This document shows positions 47,475-56,647 of a stretch of DNA of 64,000 nt, piece after piece. Numbering within the stretch: position 1 is the first letter of the stretch; every line of letters starts with the position of its first letter. Location: NCBI GenBank assembly GCA_016875195.1, contig VGRY01000003.1:57860-121859 (forward strand), read 5' to 3'. This stretch comes from Deltaproteobacteria bacterium (GTDB lineage Bacteria > Desulfobacterota > BSN033 > UBA1163). The notes beneath the pieces are model-generated. The model did no database searches and was not told where the DNA came from. It worked only from the letters and a program-made list of their open reading frames with translations. The translations under genes were made by a program, and so were the position numbers.

Positions 47475-48212
47475 ATGAAGAGACGTCGCTTCAAGACAGC
47501 ATTCATCCTCGGGGCTGGCCTGGGAATACGGCTTCGGCCTTTAACGGAGAAATGCCCCAAACCTCTCCTGAAGATAGAAGGACGTCCTATCATCACTTAT
47601 GTGATGGATCATTTAATGAAAGTTGGTGTTGACCGCTTCATCGTTAACACCCACCATTACCCAGAAGTCTATCTAAAAGAGTTTCCCGACAGAGTATGGC
47701 GTGGCATTCCTATCATCTTTCGTCATGAACCTGTTCTTCTTGAAACAGCAGGAGGCTTAAAAAATATCGAGGACCTGCTGGAAGAGGATGAAGCCATCTT
47801 CTGTTACAACGGCGATGTGATCACCGATCTTCCTTTGCAGAAACTCCAACAAGCCCATGAGCAGAACCGACCAGAAGCTACACTTGTCCTAAGAAGCAAT
47901 GGGCCCCTTCTCAATGTGAGCATCAATGAGGCTGGGGAGATTTGCGATCTACGGCATATCCTCGGAAATCCCGGAGTTCAGGCATGTCAATTTACAGGCA
48001 TCTATACCATTGAGACATCATTTCTCCAGTATCTTGAACCAGGGAAAACCGAATCCATTGTCCCTGTTTTAATCAGAAGAATTGCTGAAAAGCTGGGGTC
48101 GATTCAAGGAGTCATTGTTGACGAGGGCGAGTGGCACGACATCGGTTCTGTTGAAGCGTATGAAGCTGTAGGGGCAATTCATGAATTGCCCCTACTCTAT
48201 GAGAACTCATGA
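47475..48212 (+). CDS. Sugar-1-phosphate nucleotidyltransferase (MurU-like)
   Basis: [59 protein letters not shown]-terminal residues VGAIHELPL encoded by a palindrome. Confidence 0.86.
   Translation: MKRRRFKTAFILGAGLGIRLRPLTEKCPKPLLKIEGRPIITYVMDHLMKVGVDRFIVNTHHYPEVYLKEFPDRVWRGIPIIFRHEPVLLETAGGLKNIEDLLEEDEAIFCYNGDVITDLPLQKLQQAHEQNRPEATLVLRSNGPLLNVSINEAGEICDLRHILGNPGVQACQFTGIYTIETSFLQYLEPGKTESIVPVLIRRIAEKLGSIQGVIVDEGEWHDIGSVEAYEAVGAIHELPLLYENS
48168..48195. repeat. 28-bp perfect palindrome GTAGGGGCAATTCATGAATTGCCCCTAC (copy 1)
   Basis: Exact self-reverse-complement; identical to 52910-52937. Confidence 0.97.
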
Positions 48213-49207
48213 AATCACGGGAAGACATGATTCGGTTTGCACGCGAGGCATTACGCCTCTCAGAGTCCATCCCTATCGAAATCTCTCCTTTCGAAGGAAG
48301 AGGTTCGGACCGATCTTTTTATCGCCTGAAATGGAACCGAAAAGATTCAGTCATCCTGATCCATTACGACCCGAAACGGATCGAGAACAATTATTATGCA
48401 GATATTGCCCTATTTCTTTGTGATATCGGTGTGACTGTACCTCGAATGATCCGCCATGACTCGTCCAACTGTCTCATTCTCATGGAAGATCTCGGAGATA
48501 CGGATCTCTGGTCTTTAAGGAACGCTCCCTGGGAAACTCGAAGGACCCTTTACCAAAAGACGCTAACAGTCATTCACAAACTCCACGGCTTCTCCGAACA
48601 GAATTTTCCTTCGGACCGAGTAAGGCTTATGGAGAGTTTTGGCCTTGACCTCTATCGCTGGGAGCGGAATTACTTCAGAGACCATTTCATCAAAAATGTC
48701 TGCGGGGTCGAACTCGAGCCTTCTGTCGAACAAAAACTTGAAGCCGAGCTTTCTGATCTGGCGGATCGACTCATCGGAACAAAACGCTCTCTGATTCACC
48801 GGGATCTTCAATCTCAAAACGTAATGATCCGTGACGGAGAACCTTTCCTCATTGACTTCCAGGGGATGCGTTTCGGAAATCCCTTTTACGATCTCGCCTC
48901 TCTTCTCTGCGATCCCTATGTAGAATTCGATACTGGCCAGAGGATGGAATTGCTTCTTTATTATTACAATCTTTCCAAGCAGGACTTGAGTTGGGAGAAT
49001 TTTCAACCGATGTTCTGGGAGGCTTCAGTCCAGCGCCTCATGCAAGCCCTTGGAGCCTACGGATTTTTGGGCCTCAAGAAAGGGCTTAAAGCCTTCCTTG
49101 AGCATATCCCTGCAGGAGTTCGTAATCTTCATCTGGCGGCTTCTCAAACAGCATCTCTCCCAATTCTCGAAGAACTTACCGCGGAATGTCAGAGGGTTAT
49201 CGAGTAA
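48209..49207 (+). CDS. Aminoglycoside-phosphotransferase-fold sugar kinase (AmgK-like)
   Basis: [35 protein letters not shown] ... [45 protein letters not shown]. Confidence 0.86.
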   Translation: MKSREDMIRFAREALRLSESIPIEISPFEGRGSDRSFYRLKWNRKDSVILIHYDPKRIENNYYADIALFLCDIGVTVPRMIRHDSSNCLILMEDLGDTDLWSLRNAPWETRRTLYQKTLTVIHKLHGFSEQNFPSDRVRLMESFGLDLYRWERNYFRDHFIKNVCGVELEPSVEQKLEAELSDLADRLIGTKRSLIHRDLQSQNVMIRDGEPFLIDFQGMRFGNPFYDLASLLCDPYVEFDTGQRMELLLYYYNLSKQDLSWENFQPMFWEASVQRLMQALGAYGFLGLKKGLKAFLEHIPAGVRNLHLAASQTASLPILEELTAECQRVIE

Positions 49208-49260
49208 AATATTAAGAGCCTCAAAATAGTACATACATGGCAGCCAGCGACCCAAAGACT

Positions 49261-49345
49261 CATAACCCCACCTAACCTCCCCTTATTTTAAGGGGAGGAA
49301 CAACCCCCCCTCTTAAAATAAGAGGGGGAAAGGGGGAGTTATTTT
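49261..49345. repeat. C/G-rich hairpin repeat without the nested insertion
   Basis: ccccttattttaagggg and ccccctcttaaaataagaggggg hairpins, outer aacccc...gggggagtt. Confidence 0.7.
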
Positions 49346-49500
49346 ATCTATTGGAAGGCTTAAGTTCATTTAAATAATGTCTATTCTATTATGAGACTGT
49401 TAATAGGTGAGATCAACTTTATTATGATTTCCTCATGCTCCACAAAATATTTTGCCTTAAAGTGCTTCATTTGAATCAGTAATCATCTTTTACCCTTGGC

Positions 49501-49539
49501 TTGACATAATATTCCATGTGTGATTATAATGTAATTACA
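49501..49539 (+). promoter_or_regulatory. mazEF-like promoter with overlapping palindromic operator
   Basis: TTGACA (49501), 18 nt, TATAAT (49525), then palindrome TGTAATTACA (49530-49539). Confidence 0.75.
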
Positions 49540-49561
49540 TTACATTGGGAGGAAATGTCCA

Positions 49562-49810
49562 ATGAAGACACGTTTAGTTCGCATCGGTAATTCACGTGGT
49601 GTCCGGCTGCCTAAGACAATCATCGAACAGGCTGGGTTGACAGATGAAGTCGAACTGGGTGTGCGAGATGGAGCTATTGTGATCGCCCGTACCAGTTCTG
49701 CTCGCGCAGGATGGGCTGACGCTGCCAGACAAATGCGTCAGCGCAATGAAGACCGATTGCTTGATGTTCCTATTCCTACCCGCTTTGACGAGAAGGAGTG
49801 GCAATGGTGA
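49562..49810 (+). CDS. MazE/AbrB-type antitoxin
   Basis: MKTRLVRIGNSRGVRLPKTIIEQAGLTDEVELGVRDGAIVI. Confidence 0.9.
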   Translation: MKTRLVRIGNSRGVRLPKTIIEQAGLTDEVELGVRDGAIVIARTSSARAGWADAARQMRQRNEDRLLDVPIPTRFDEKEWQW

Positions 49811-50139
49811 AAGCTGAAGATGTTCGGCGCGGTGATATATTTCTGGAAAGTCTTGATCCGGCAAGAGGGGGAGAGATACAGAAGACTCGTCCCTGTGTCA
49901 TCGTCTCGCCGGACGAACTTAATGCCCATTTACGAACCTTTATCATAGCCCCCCTCACTACTGGAGGTTATCCTTATCCGTTTCGTGTGCCCTGCAGGTT
50001 TGAAGGGAGGGCGGGTTACATCGTTGTTGATCAGATTCGCACCATCGATCGCGAGCGTTTAGTGCGTCGTCTTGGCAACCTAACGTCAGTTACTTTAGAG
50101 CGAGTGCTTGCAATACTACAGGAAATGTTCACACCCTAA
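49804..50139 (+). CDS. MazF/PemK-type toxin
   Basis: RRGDIFLESLDPARGGEIQKTRPCVIVSPDELN ... VDQIRTIDRERLVRRLG; overlaps the antitoxin stop. Confidence 0.92.
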   Translation: MVKAEDVRRGDIFLESLDPARGGEIQKTRPCVIVSPDELNAHLRTFIIAPLTTGGYPYPFRVPCRFEGRAGYIVVDQIRTIDRERLVRRLGNLTSVTLERVLAILQEMFTP

Positions 50140-50455
50140 TGACAGGCTAACAAAGCATTGTTCGTCATGCAAGTTTCATGGCACTGCTAAGACCAGTAGG
50201 CTTCGGCGTACTCACACTATTTCTCATAGCCATGATCAGGAGCCGCTGCGCCCTGGGAATCGGTATCCAAAGGAATGGACAATACGATAAGAAGGTAACT
50301 TTCCACTGAATCTAATTCCACATAAATAATGCATTGTTACCGTTGCCTGACATCATTCTTTCGCTTCACTTTTTTTAAAAAAAGGAGTACATTACAGCCA
50401 TAAATAAGGGAGGCGGTTCAAATCTTACGAAAATATGGAAGAAGTATAAAAATTA

Positions 50456-51340
50456 ATGTTGGGTGAAAGGATTGATATGAGACAAGCAAAAGGCCCACAA
50501 TTCACACTGTTTTTCAAACCAATCATTGAAGTCCTCAAAGAAAAAGGAGGCTCTGGAACGGTGGCTGAAGTTATTGACCGTAGCATCGAGAAAATGGGAA
50601 TTTCAGAATCTGAGCAAGCGGTGACCTTGAAAAATGGACAATCACGCGTCAGAAATCAAGTCCAATGGGCTCGACTATATTTGGTGCGTGGTGGCTACCT
50701 CGATTCTTCGAAACGAGGTGTGTGGAACCTGACTGAAAAGGGTATGTCTCTCGACTTGAAGACATTCGATGTATTGGCTACTTTTCGCCAAGTTCAGAAG
50801 ATTTTTATGGAAGAGAAACAAATCAAAGACCAAGCTGAGCCTTTTATCGACGAGACAGATGAAGAGCAAATTGAACCCCAAGACCACAGAGCCAAGCTCC
50901 TAGACCTGATTAAGTCATTACCGTCCGAGGGGTTCGAGCGCCTCAGCCAAAGGCTCTTACGGGAGTCCGGTTTCGAACAAGTCGTCGTGACTGGCAAATC
51001 CGGTGATGGTGGAATCGATGGTGTGGGTGTCTTTCAGATGAATCCCTTTGTAAGTTTCAACGTTCTCTTCCAGTGCAAGCGGTACCAAGGAGCAGTGACA
51101 CCATCACATGTCCGGGATTTTCGCGGAGCAATGATGGGTAGAGCTGACAAAGGCATTATTATCACAACGGGTACTTTCACACTCGAAGCCAAAAAGGAAG
51201 CTCGAAGAGATGGTGTACCTCCGATTGAACTGGTTGACGGAGAGGCACTTGTTCAAATGTTCGAACGCCTTGAACTCGGTCTTGTGTCACGAACAACATA
51301 TGATGTGGATAAAAAGTTTTTTGAAGACTTCAAGAGATAA
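50456..51340 (+). CDS. Mrr-type restriction endonuclease
   Basis: Mrr N-terminal-like winged helix plus catalytic FERLSQRLLRESGFEQVVVTGKSGDGGIDGVGVFQ...VLFQCKRYQGAVTPSHVRDFRGAMMGRADKGIIITTGTFT. Confidence 0.93.
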   Translation: MLGERIDMRQAKGPQFTLFFKPIIEVLKEKGGSGTVAEVIDRSIEKMGISESEQAVTLKNGQSRVRNQVQWARLYLVRGGYLDSSKRGVWNLTEKGMSLDLKTFDVLATFRQVQKIFMEEKQIKDQAEPFIDETDEEQIEPQDHRAKLLDLIKSLPSEGFERLSQRLLRESGFEQVVVTGKSGDGGIDGVGVFQMNPFVSFNVLFQCKRYQGAVTPSHVRDFRGAMMGRADKGIIITTGTFTLEAKKEARRDGVPPIELVDGEALVQMFERLELGLVSRTTYDVDKKFFEDFKR

Positions 51341-51488
51341 TCTCCCGACAATTCAATCAAGGCGGCGGGGAATAGCTCCGTGCCTTTATCTGGAGGTCAG
51401 TGTGCCCGCGCCTTATTGATATCGTCACGTGCTTAATATTTAAGCAATTGGAGTTTAAATTGGGGGTTGTCATTAGGAGGTCACCGCT

Positions 51489-51797
51489 ATGAGAAAAAAG
51501 ATGCTTACTCCTATTCACCCAGGAGAAATTCTTTTTGAAGAATTTCTAAAACCATTGGGTATCAGTCAATATAAATTGGCGAAAGACATCAATGTTCCGG
51601 CACGTCGCATAAACAAGATTGTCCACGGCAACCGGTCCATCAGCGCCGATACAGCCCTCAGATTATCCCGCTATTTCAACCTGTCAGAAAGGTTTTGGCT
51701 AAACCTCCAGGCAAGATATGATTTGGAAGTGGAAAAAGACAAGCTTGGTGATCGAATCGAAGCTGAGGTTAAAGTATTCCAAGCGCAGACCGCCTAA
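51489..51797 (+). CDS. HigA-family XRE antitoxin, no HigB partner visible
   Basis: MLTPIHPGEILFEEFLKPLGISQYKLAKDINVPARRINKIVHGNRSISADTALRLSRYFNLSERFWLNLQARYDLE. Confidence 0.92.
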   Translation: MRKKMLTPIHPGEILFEEFLKPLGISQYKLAKDINVPARRINKIVHGNRSISADTALRLSRYFNLSERFWLNLQARYDLEVEKDKLGDRIEAEVKVFQAQTA

Positions 51798-51888
51798 GAA
51801 AATTCGGCGGATGGCTGATAGCCACTGTTGTTCTCTGCTCGTTCACATGATGAAATAATATTCCATTTAAGGTAGAATAGGTAATAAC

Positions 51889-52230
51889 ATGCCAGAGATA
51901 TGTCGATTTTTTCACGATGTTGTTTCTGCGTCTTACAAAAGCGAATACAAGATTGAAGTGACATTTGATAATGGTAAACGGGGGATTGTGGATTTTTCAA
52001 AATACCTTGACAAAGTAGGTGTATTTGACCGTTTTAAGGATATTTCCTTTTTCAAAAGCTTTAAAATAAACGAAGAGCTTGGAGTTCTTATTTGGGGAGA
52101 TGAAATAGATATTGCCCCGGAAACACTTTATGCCGAGGCCACCCGAACATCACTCCCTGGTTGGGTCGAAAAAAAAGGAAAGACTTCAGCAAACAAAACA
52201 ATCCAGCGGACGGCTACTGGTCGCCGGTGA
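51889..52230 (+). CDS. DUF2442-like protein
   Basis: YKIEVTFDNGKRGIVDFSKYLDKVGVFDRFKDISFFKSFKINEELGVLIWGDEIDIAPETLYAEA. Confidence 0.8.
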   Translation: MPEICRFFHDVVSASYKSEYKIEVTFDNGKRGIVDFSKYLDKVGVFDRFKDISFFKSFKINEELGVLIWGDEIDIAPETLYAEATRTSLPGWVEKKGKTSANKTIQRTATGRR

Positions 52231-52339
52231 TTTTAAGCGTTACACGGAGAATAATAGAGGAGTAAGGAAGGCTGTTTGTGGAAATAAAGTTTTCCCACCA
52301 TTTCAAAAAAAGATCAAAATCATATCAAATTCCGTCAGC

Positions 52340-53830
52340 ATGAAACCTCTCACTGTGGTCACTCCGTATTGTCCTGGTTTTTATTTCGATGGAGCTTTAT
52401 CTCCCCTCTCAGCATCAAGACTCGTAGAGCACGTTGTAATCGTGGCTCAGGAACAGGTTCGCCTGACCATTCCCGGGTGTTCTGTCCTGCACGCTGGCCC
52501 CCTTACCTCAGGCAAAACGCTCAACGGGATTCTGAACCAGGTAAAAACAGAATATCTCCTTCTCCTGCCGAAGTTTAAACAAATTTCAACCGAGCCCAAA
52601 ACCCTGGAGAGATTTCTGGAGACGGCTGAAGCCACAAAGGCCGGTATGGTCTATTCCGATTTCTATGACCAAAGCGAACGCCAAAAGAGCCTTCATCCGC
52701 TGAATGATTATCAATTGGGGAGTGTGCGCGATGATTTTGATTTCGGTGGAATGATCCTTTTCTCTGCCTCAGTTGTTCATAACGCTCTAAGAAAATATGG
52801 AGCCATACCAGAAGTTAAATTTGCAGGTCTTTACGATCTTCGCCTTAGGGTCTCTATTGACCACTCTATCTACCATTTCCAAGAACCCCTCTATAGCATC
52901 ATCAGGAACGTAGGGGCAATTCATGAATTGCCCCTACAGGAAAAATTATTTACGTATGTCGATCCTCGAAATCGAGATGCCCAGAAGGAGATGGAAGTAG
53001 TTTTCACAGACTATCTGAAGAGGATCGGGGCTTATCTGCCACCTAACTTTAAAGAGGTCGAGAAGTCAAAGGAATCCTTTCCCGTAGAAGCTTCTGTCAT
53101 CATCCCTGTCCGGAACCGGAAAGAGACGATTGAAGACGCTGTGAGAAGCGCCCTATCTCAAGAGACGGATTTCTCATTCAACATAGTTGTTGTTGACAAC
53201 CATTCAACGGACGGAACAACCACCATCCTCGCCGACCTGGCTAGGAGGTATTCTCAACTCAACCATATTATTCCGCAGAGGACCGATCTTGAAATCGGAG
53301 GCTGCTGGAATGAAGCCCTTCAGCATAAAACCTGCGGTCACTACGCCGTCCAACTCGATTCGGATGATCTTTACAGCAGCAATCAAACTTTACAGAAAAT
53401 GGTTGACATGCTTCATCGAGGAAATTACGCCATGGTGATCGGTTCTTATACTCTTGTTGATTCCAAATTGGAGGAGATTCCGCCCGGTCTCATTGATCAT
53501 CGGGAATGGACGGATGAGAATGGTCACAACAATGCATTACGCATCAATGGTCTCGGCGCTCCGCGTGCTTTTAACACCAGCCTCATGCAGAAAATCGGAT
53601 TTCTCAATGTGAGTTACGGCGAAGATTATGCAGCGGCTTTGCGAATCTGCAGAGAATACAAAATTGGACGGATATACGAAAGCCTGTACCTTTGCCGGCG
53701 CTGGCCGGGCAACACCGATGCAGGGCTTAGCATTGAAGAAGAAAATCAAAAGAATGCTTTCAAGGATAAGATCCGCACCGAAGAAATTCTTGCTCGACAG
53801 CAGATGGTAAAAGAAAGGAAGTCGGAGTAA
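52340..53830 (+). CDS. Family 2 glycosyltransferase (C-terminal GT-A domain)
   Basis: ASVIIPVRNRKETIEDAVRSALSQETDFSFNIVVVDNHSTDGTTTIL ... VQLDSDDLYSSNQTLQKMV; start at MKPLTVVTPY rather than 52112. Confidence 0.85.
   Translation: MKPLTVVTPYCPGFYFDGALSPLSASRLVEHVVIVAQEQVRLTIPGCSVLHAGPLTSGKTLNGILNQVKTEYLLLLPKFKQISTEPKTLERFLETAEATKAGMVYSDFYDQSERQKSLHPLNDYQLGSVRDDFDFGGMILFSASVVHNALRKYGAIPEVKFAGLYDLRLRVSIDHSIYHFQEPLYSIIRNVGAIHELPLQEKLFTYVDPRNRDAQKEMEVVFTDYLKRIGAYLPPNFKEVEKSKESFPVEASVIIPVRNRKETIEDAVRSALSQETDFSFNIVVVDNHSTDGTTTILADLARRYSQLNHIIPQRTDLEIGGCWNEALQHKTCGHYAVQLDSDDLYSSNQTLQKMVDMLHRGNYAMVIGSYTLVDSKLEEIPPGLIDHREWTDENGHNNALRINGLGAPRAFNTSLMQKIGFLNVSYGEDYAAALRICREYKIGRIYESLYLCRRWPGNTDAGLSIEEENQKNAFKDKIRTEEILARQQMVKERKSE
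52910..52937. repeat. 28-bp perfect palindrome GTAGGGGCAATTCATGAATTGCCCCTAC (copy 2)
   Basis: Identical to 48168-48195, read in the same frame (VGAIHELPL). Confidence 0.97.
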
Positions 53831-53965
53831 TGGAAGAGTGGAATGGTGGAATAATGTGAAAACCTAAAAGATGGGAATAGCAAGTTGGTCCTGTTCTTTT
53901 GAATTTTCTTAGGGTGATACCCAATATTCCATAATTCCATTTTTCCAATATTCCATTCCATCGTT

Positions 53966-55450
53966 ATGGAACTGACTATTCGACCATGGCATAAAGACGA
54001 TCTTGCAGCCATCCGGGCGATTACCTGGCAGTCCTGGGTCTCCACCTATTCAAGCTTCATTCCCCAAGACGATCTCAAGTCCTATTTTGACATTCACTAT
54101 TCCGAACAGTCATTACTCAATATGTTCGATCATCCTTTGATGCAGGGGTATATTGCGGAGTTAGAGGATCGCATCACCGGATTTATTCGCCTTGTTTTCA
54201 ACCAGGATGAAAATCGTATCTACTTTCCCTCCCTCCATATTATTAGGGAATTCCAGGGACAAGGGATGGGCACAAAACTCATTGAAGCGGCAGAAGGATA
54301 TGCCACTAATAAAGGCCTCAAAGAACTTTGGGTTGGTGTGATCGCAAGAAACAAGAAGGCTTTCCCTTTCTACAGAAAGATAGGGTTTGTCTTCGTTAAA
54401 GAAGAACCCTTCACCATGGGGAGGACAACCGTAAGCCATCTCATCGGATTAAAAAATATCGGGATGAGTCCACCTCTAAGCCAAAAAACTTGGGCTACCT
54501 TCGATGGAAGCGGAAACCTCTCCAAACTTTGTCTTGATCTCCTATCAGAGCAGAAAAAGAGATGGCACGATCTTCAAAAAGGTTATGAATTGCTCAAGCA
54601 AATACAGGAAAGGACGTTGTCCTGCAGCGGGTTTTCCATCCGGCTCCAGTATAATCCTGGAAGGATGAAGAGCAGCACGGCTGAAGTGAGTCAGGAGAAG
54701 ATCAATGGGCGACCCTGCTTTCTCTGTTTGGATCATCTCCCCGAAAGCCAAAAAGGAATCCTCTATAGGGATGATTGCCTGATCCTCTGCAATCCTATGC
54801 CCGTCTTTCATTCGCACTTCACCATCTCCCATTTAGACCACCGTCTCCAGGCCATTGATGAACATATCAGAACATTTCTCCAGTTGATGGGTGATTTGGG
54901 CCCGGGCTGGATGGTTCTTTACAATGGACCGGGATGCGGTGCCTCCGCACCGGATCATCTCCATTTTCAGGTCGCCTTTTCGGGACAGATGCCGATTGAG
55001 GAAGAAATCATGGAGAAAAAGAGGCGCTTGTTTGTGAAACAGGTGGAGGGTGTTTTGCTTTATCGCATCAGGGACCTGGGACGTGAACTGATCCTCCTGG
55101 AGGGAGAAGAATCGGTAACAGTGGAGAGCGTTTTAAAAAAATATCTGAACACCCTGCAAAAGGTTCTCAAAATAGACATGGAACCCATGATAAACATCGC
55201 AGGCTTCTATGAAGGAACCAAATTCCATCTTCTGATCTTTCCACGCCAAAAACACCGCCCCGATGCCTTTTTCAAAGAAGGGGAAGATAGAATGGTTATT
55301 AGCCCCGGAGTAATCGATATGGGCGGTCTTCTCATTACCCCTATGGAAAGAGATTTTAAGCGTCTGGACCAATCAGCTGTGGAATCCATTTACAAAGAAG
55401 TCTCACTGGAAGGAATGATGGTAGAAATGGCTTTCGATACGATGGGATGA
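53966..55450 (+). CDS. GNAT acetyltransferase - DUF4922/HIT-like nucleotidyltransferase fusion
   Basis: GNAT motif IREFQGQGMGTKLIEAAEGYATNKGLKELWVGVIARNKKAFPFYRKIGF; C-terminal RPCFLCLDHLPESQKGI ... HSHFTISHLDHRLQAI ... NGPGCGASAPDHLHFQ. Confidence 0.8.
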   Translation: MELTIRPWHKDDLAAIRAITWQSWVSTYSSFIPQDDLKSYFDIHYSEQSLLNMFDHPLMQGYIAELEDRITGFIRLVFNQDENRIYFPSLHIIREFQGQGMGTKLIEAAEGYATNKGLKELWVGVIARNKKAFPFYRKIGFVFVKEEPFTMGRTTVSHLIGLKNIGMSPPLSQKTWATFDGSGNLSKLCLDLLSEQKKRWHDLQKGYELLKQIQERTLSCSGFSIRLQYNPGRMKSSTAEVSQEKINGRPCFLCLDHLPESQKGILYRDDCLILCNPMPVFHSHFTISHLDHRLQAIDEHIRTFLQLMGDLGPGWMVLYNGPGCGASAPDHLHFQVAFSGQMPIEEEIMEKKRRLFVKQVEGVLLYRIRDLGRELILLEGEESVTVESVLKKYLNTLQKVLKIDMEPMINIAGFYEGTKFHLLIFPRQKHRPDAFFKEGEDRMVISPGVIDMGGLLITPMERDFKRLDQSAVESIYKEVSLEGMMVEMAFDTMG

Positions 55451-55465
55451 TTTTAGGGAAAAGGA

Positions 55466-56647
55466 TCACCTCTTATCATCGACCAACTTCAGATACCGCA
55501 CCAATCCGGCGCCCCCTGAAATCAATCCTCCAAAGAGAATGAACCCGAGAAAAAATAGTTTTGCCTCCCCGGCTACCCCAAGGCAGGCTGTTCCCGCTCC
55601 TCCTCCTATGAGAAAACCGAGTGGAACCGTGAGTGAAACAGCCACATTCTTCATATGAGGAGATCCCACCTTTGCAAGAGCCGCAAATCCTGCAGGGAAG
55701 AAAGCTGTGGCAAGGATCGGTTGTAGGAAGATGATTGGGATGATCCATGGTAATGGCACGACTCCGATCATTGCTGTCGCTATGCCAGCAGTCAAAAAGA
55801 CAACTTTCAAGGTCTTCTTTGCGCCCAACCGGTCTGTCATCCACCCTGCAAGAAAGGCAGTGGCTACCGGTGCTATCCTTGAAAGTGCGAGCAACGTGTT
55901 AGCCCAGGTTCTGTCCATCCCTTTCTCTGATACCAGATAGAGGGGAACCATTGAATAGATGCTGAAACTCGATCCTACGCCCAAAGAGAAGAAAACCACC
56001 ATCAGCAGAAAGGAAGGCTCTTTCAAGACGCCCTTTAGAGTTCTTAAATCAGGGGCTGCACCGTAGAAATCCCCTCCTTTTCCCTTAAGGATAAAGATGC
56101 CCCCTGCCACGAAAGAGGCAACCCCTACGACCGCCAATATCCCCTGCCATGAACACCACCCTAAGAGAACCTCTGTGAGAATGGGGGCAACGATAAAACC
56201 GAGATTGGGTGCCAGTTCATGGAGGGCAAGGGCCTTCCCCCAATGGCGTTGGCTGACCAAACTGGTTAAGGTTGAAATCCCCGAGGGGAGATAAAACCCG
56301 GCGGCCAATCCCATTACGGCAAGCCCGAGCCGAATCCCCCAGAGGTCGCGAATTGAACTGATTAAAAAGAGAGCGGCGCCTACTGCGAACGAAGAAAAAA
56401 TGATCGCCCTTCTGTGTTTGAAGCGGGAAGAGATAAAACCAGAGAGAAGCAATCCCGTACAATATCCCAGTGTGATGAGGAAGAAGAAAGACCCTGCCTC
56501 ATCATGACCTATTCTCAGATCTTCTTTCACCGTGGGCATCAGGGGAGAGAGAATAATCCTCGAAAGAAAGTTGACGAGAAAGATTCCAACGAGAAAGAGA
56601 GGCGGCCCAACCTGAGAAAGGAAGGAATCCTCTTTTGGATGGTTCAT
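55466..56647 (-). CDS. MFS transporter
   Basis: VNFLSRIILSPLMPTVKEDLRIGHDEAGSFFFLITLGYCTGLLLSGFISSRFKHRRAII, 12-TM pattern. Confidence 0.88.
   Translation of the reverse strand: MNHPKEDSFLSQVGPPLFLVGIFLVNFLSRIILSPLMPTVKEDLRIGHDEAGSFFFLITLGYCTGLLLSGFISSRFKHRRAIIFSSFAVGAALFLISSIRDLWGIRLGLAVMGLAAGFYLPSGISTLTSLVSQRHWGKALALHELAPNLGFIVAPILTEVLLGWCSWQGILAVVGVASFVAGGIFILKGKGGDFYGAAPDLRTLKGVLKEPSFLLMVVFFSLGVGSSFSIYSMVPLYLVSEKGMDRTWANTLLALSRIAPVATAFLAGWMTDRLGAKKTLKVVFLTAGIATAMIGVVPLPWIIPIIFLQPILATAFFPAGFAALAKVGSPHMKNVAVSLTVPLGFLIGGGAGTACLGVAGEAKLFFLGFILFGGLISGGAGLVRYLKLVDDKR

Noticed and set aside
50140-50455. Possible canonical integron attC sites
   Set aside because: No clean GTTRRRY/RYYYAAC pairs could be identified by eye; reported only as a testable resemblance.
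52112-52339. Upstream extension of the glycosyltransferase ORF to 52112
   Set aside because: Overlaps the DUF2442 gene in another frame and intergenic sequence; the MKPLTVVTPY start at 52340 is more plausible.
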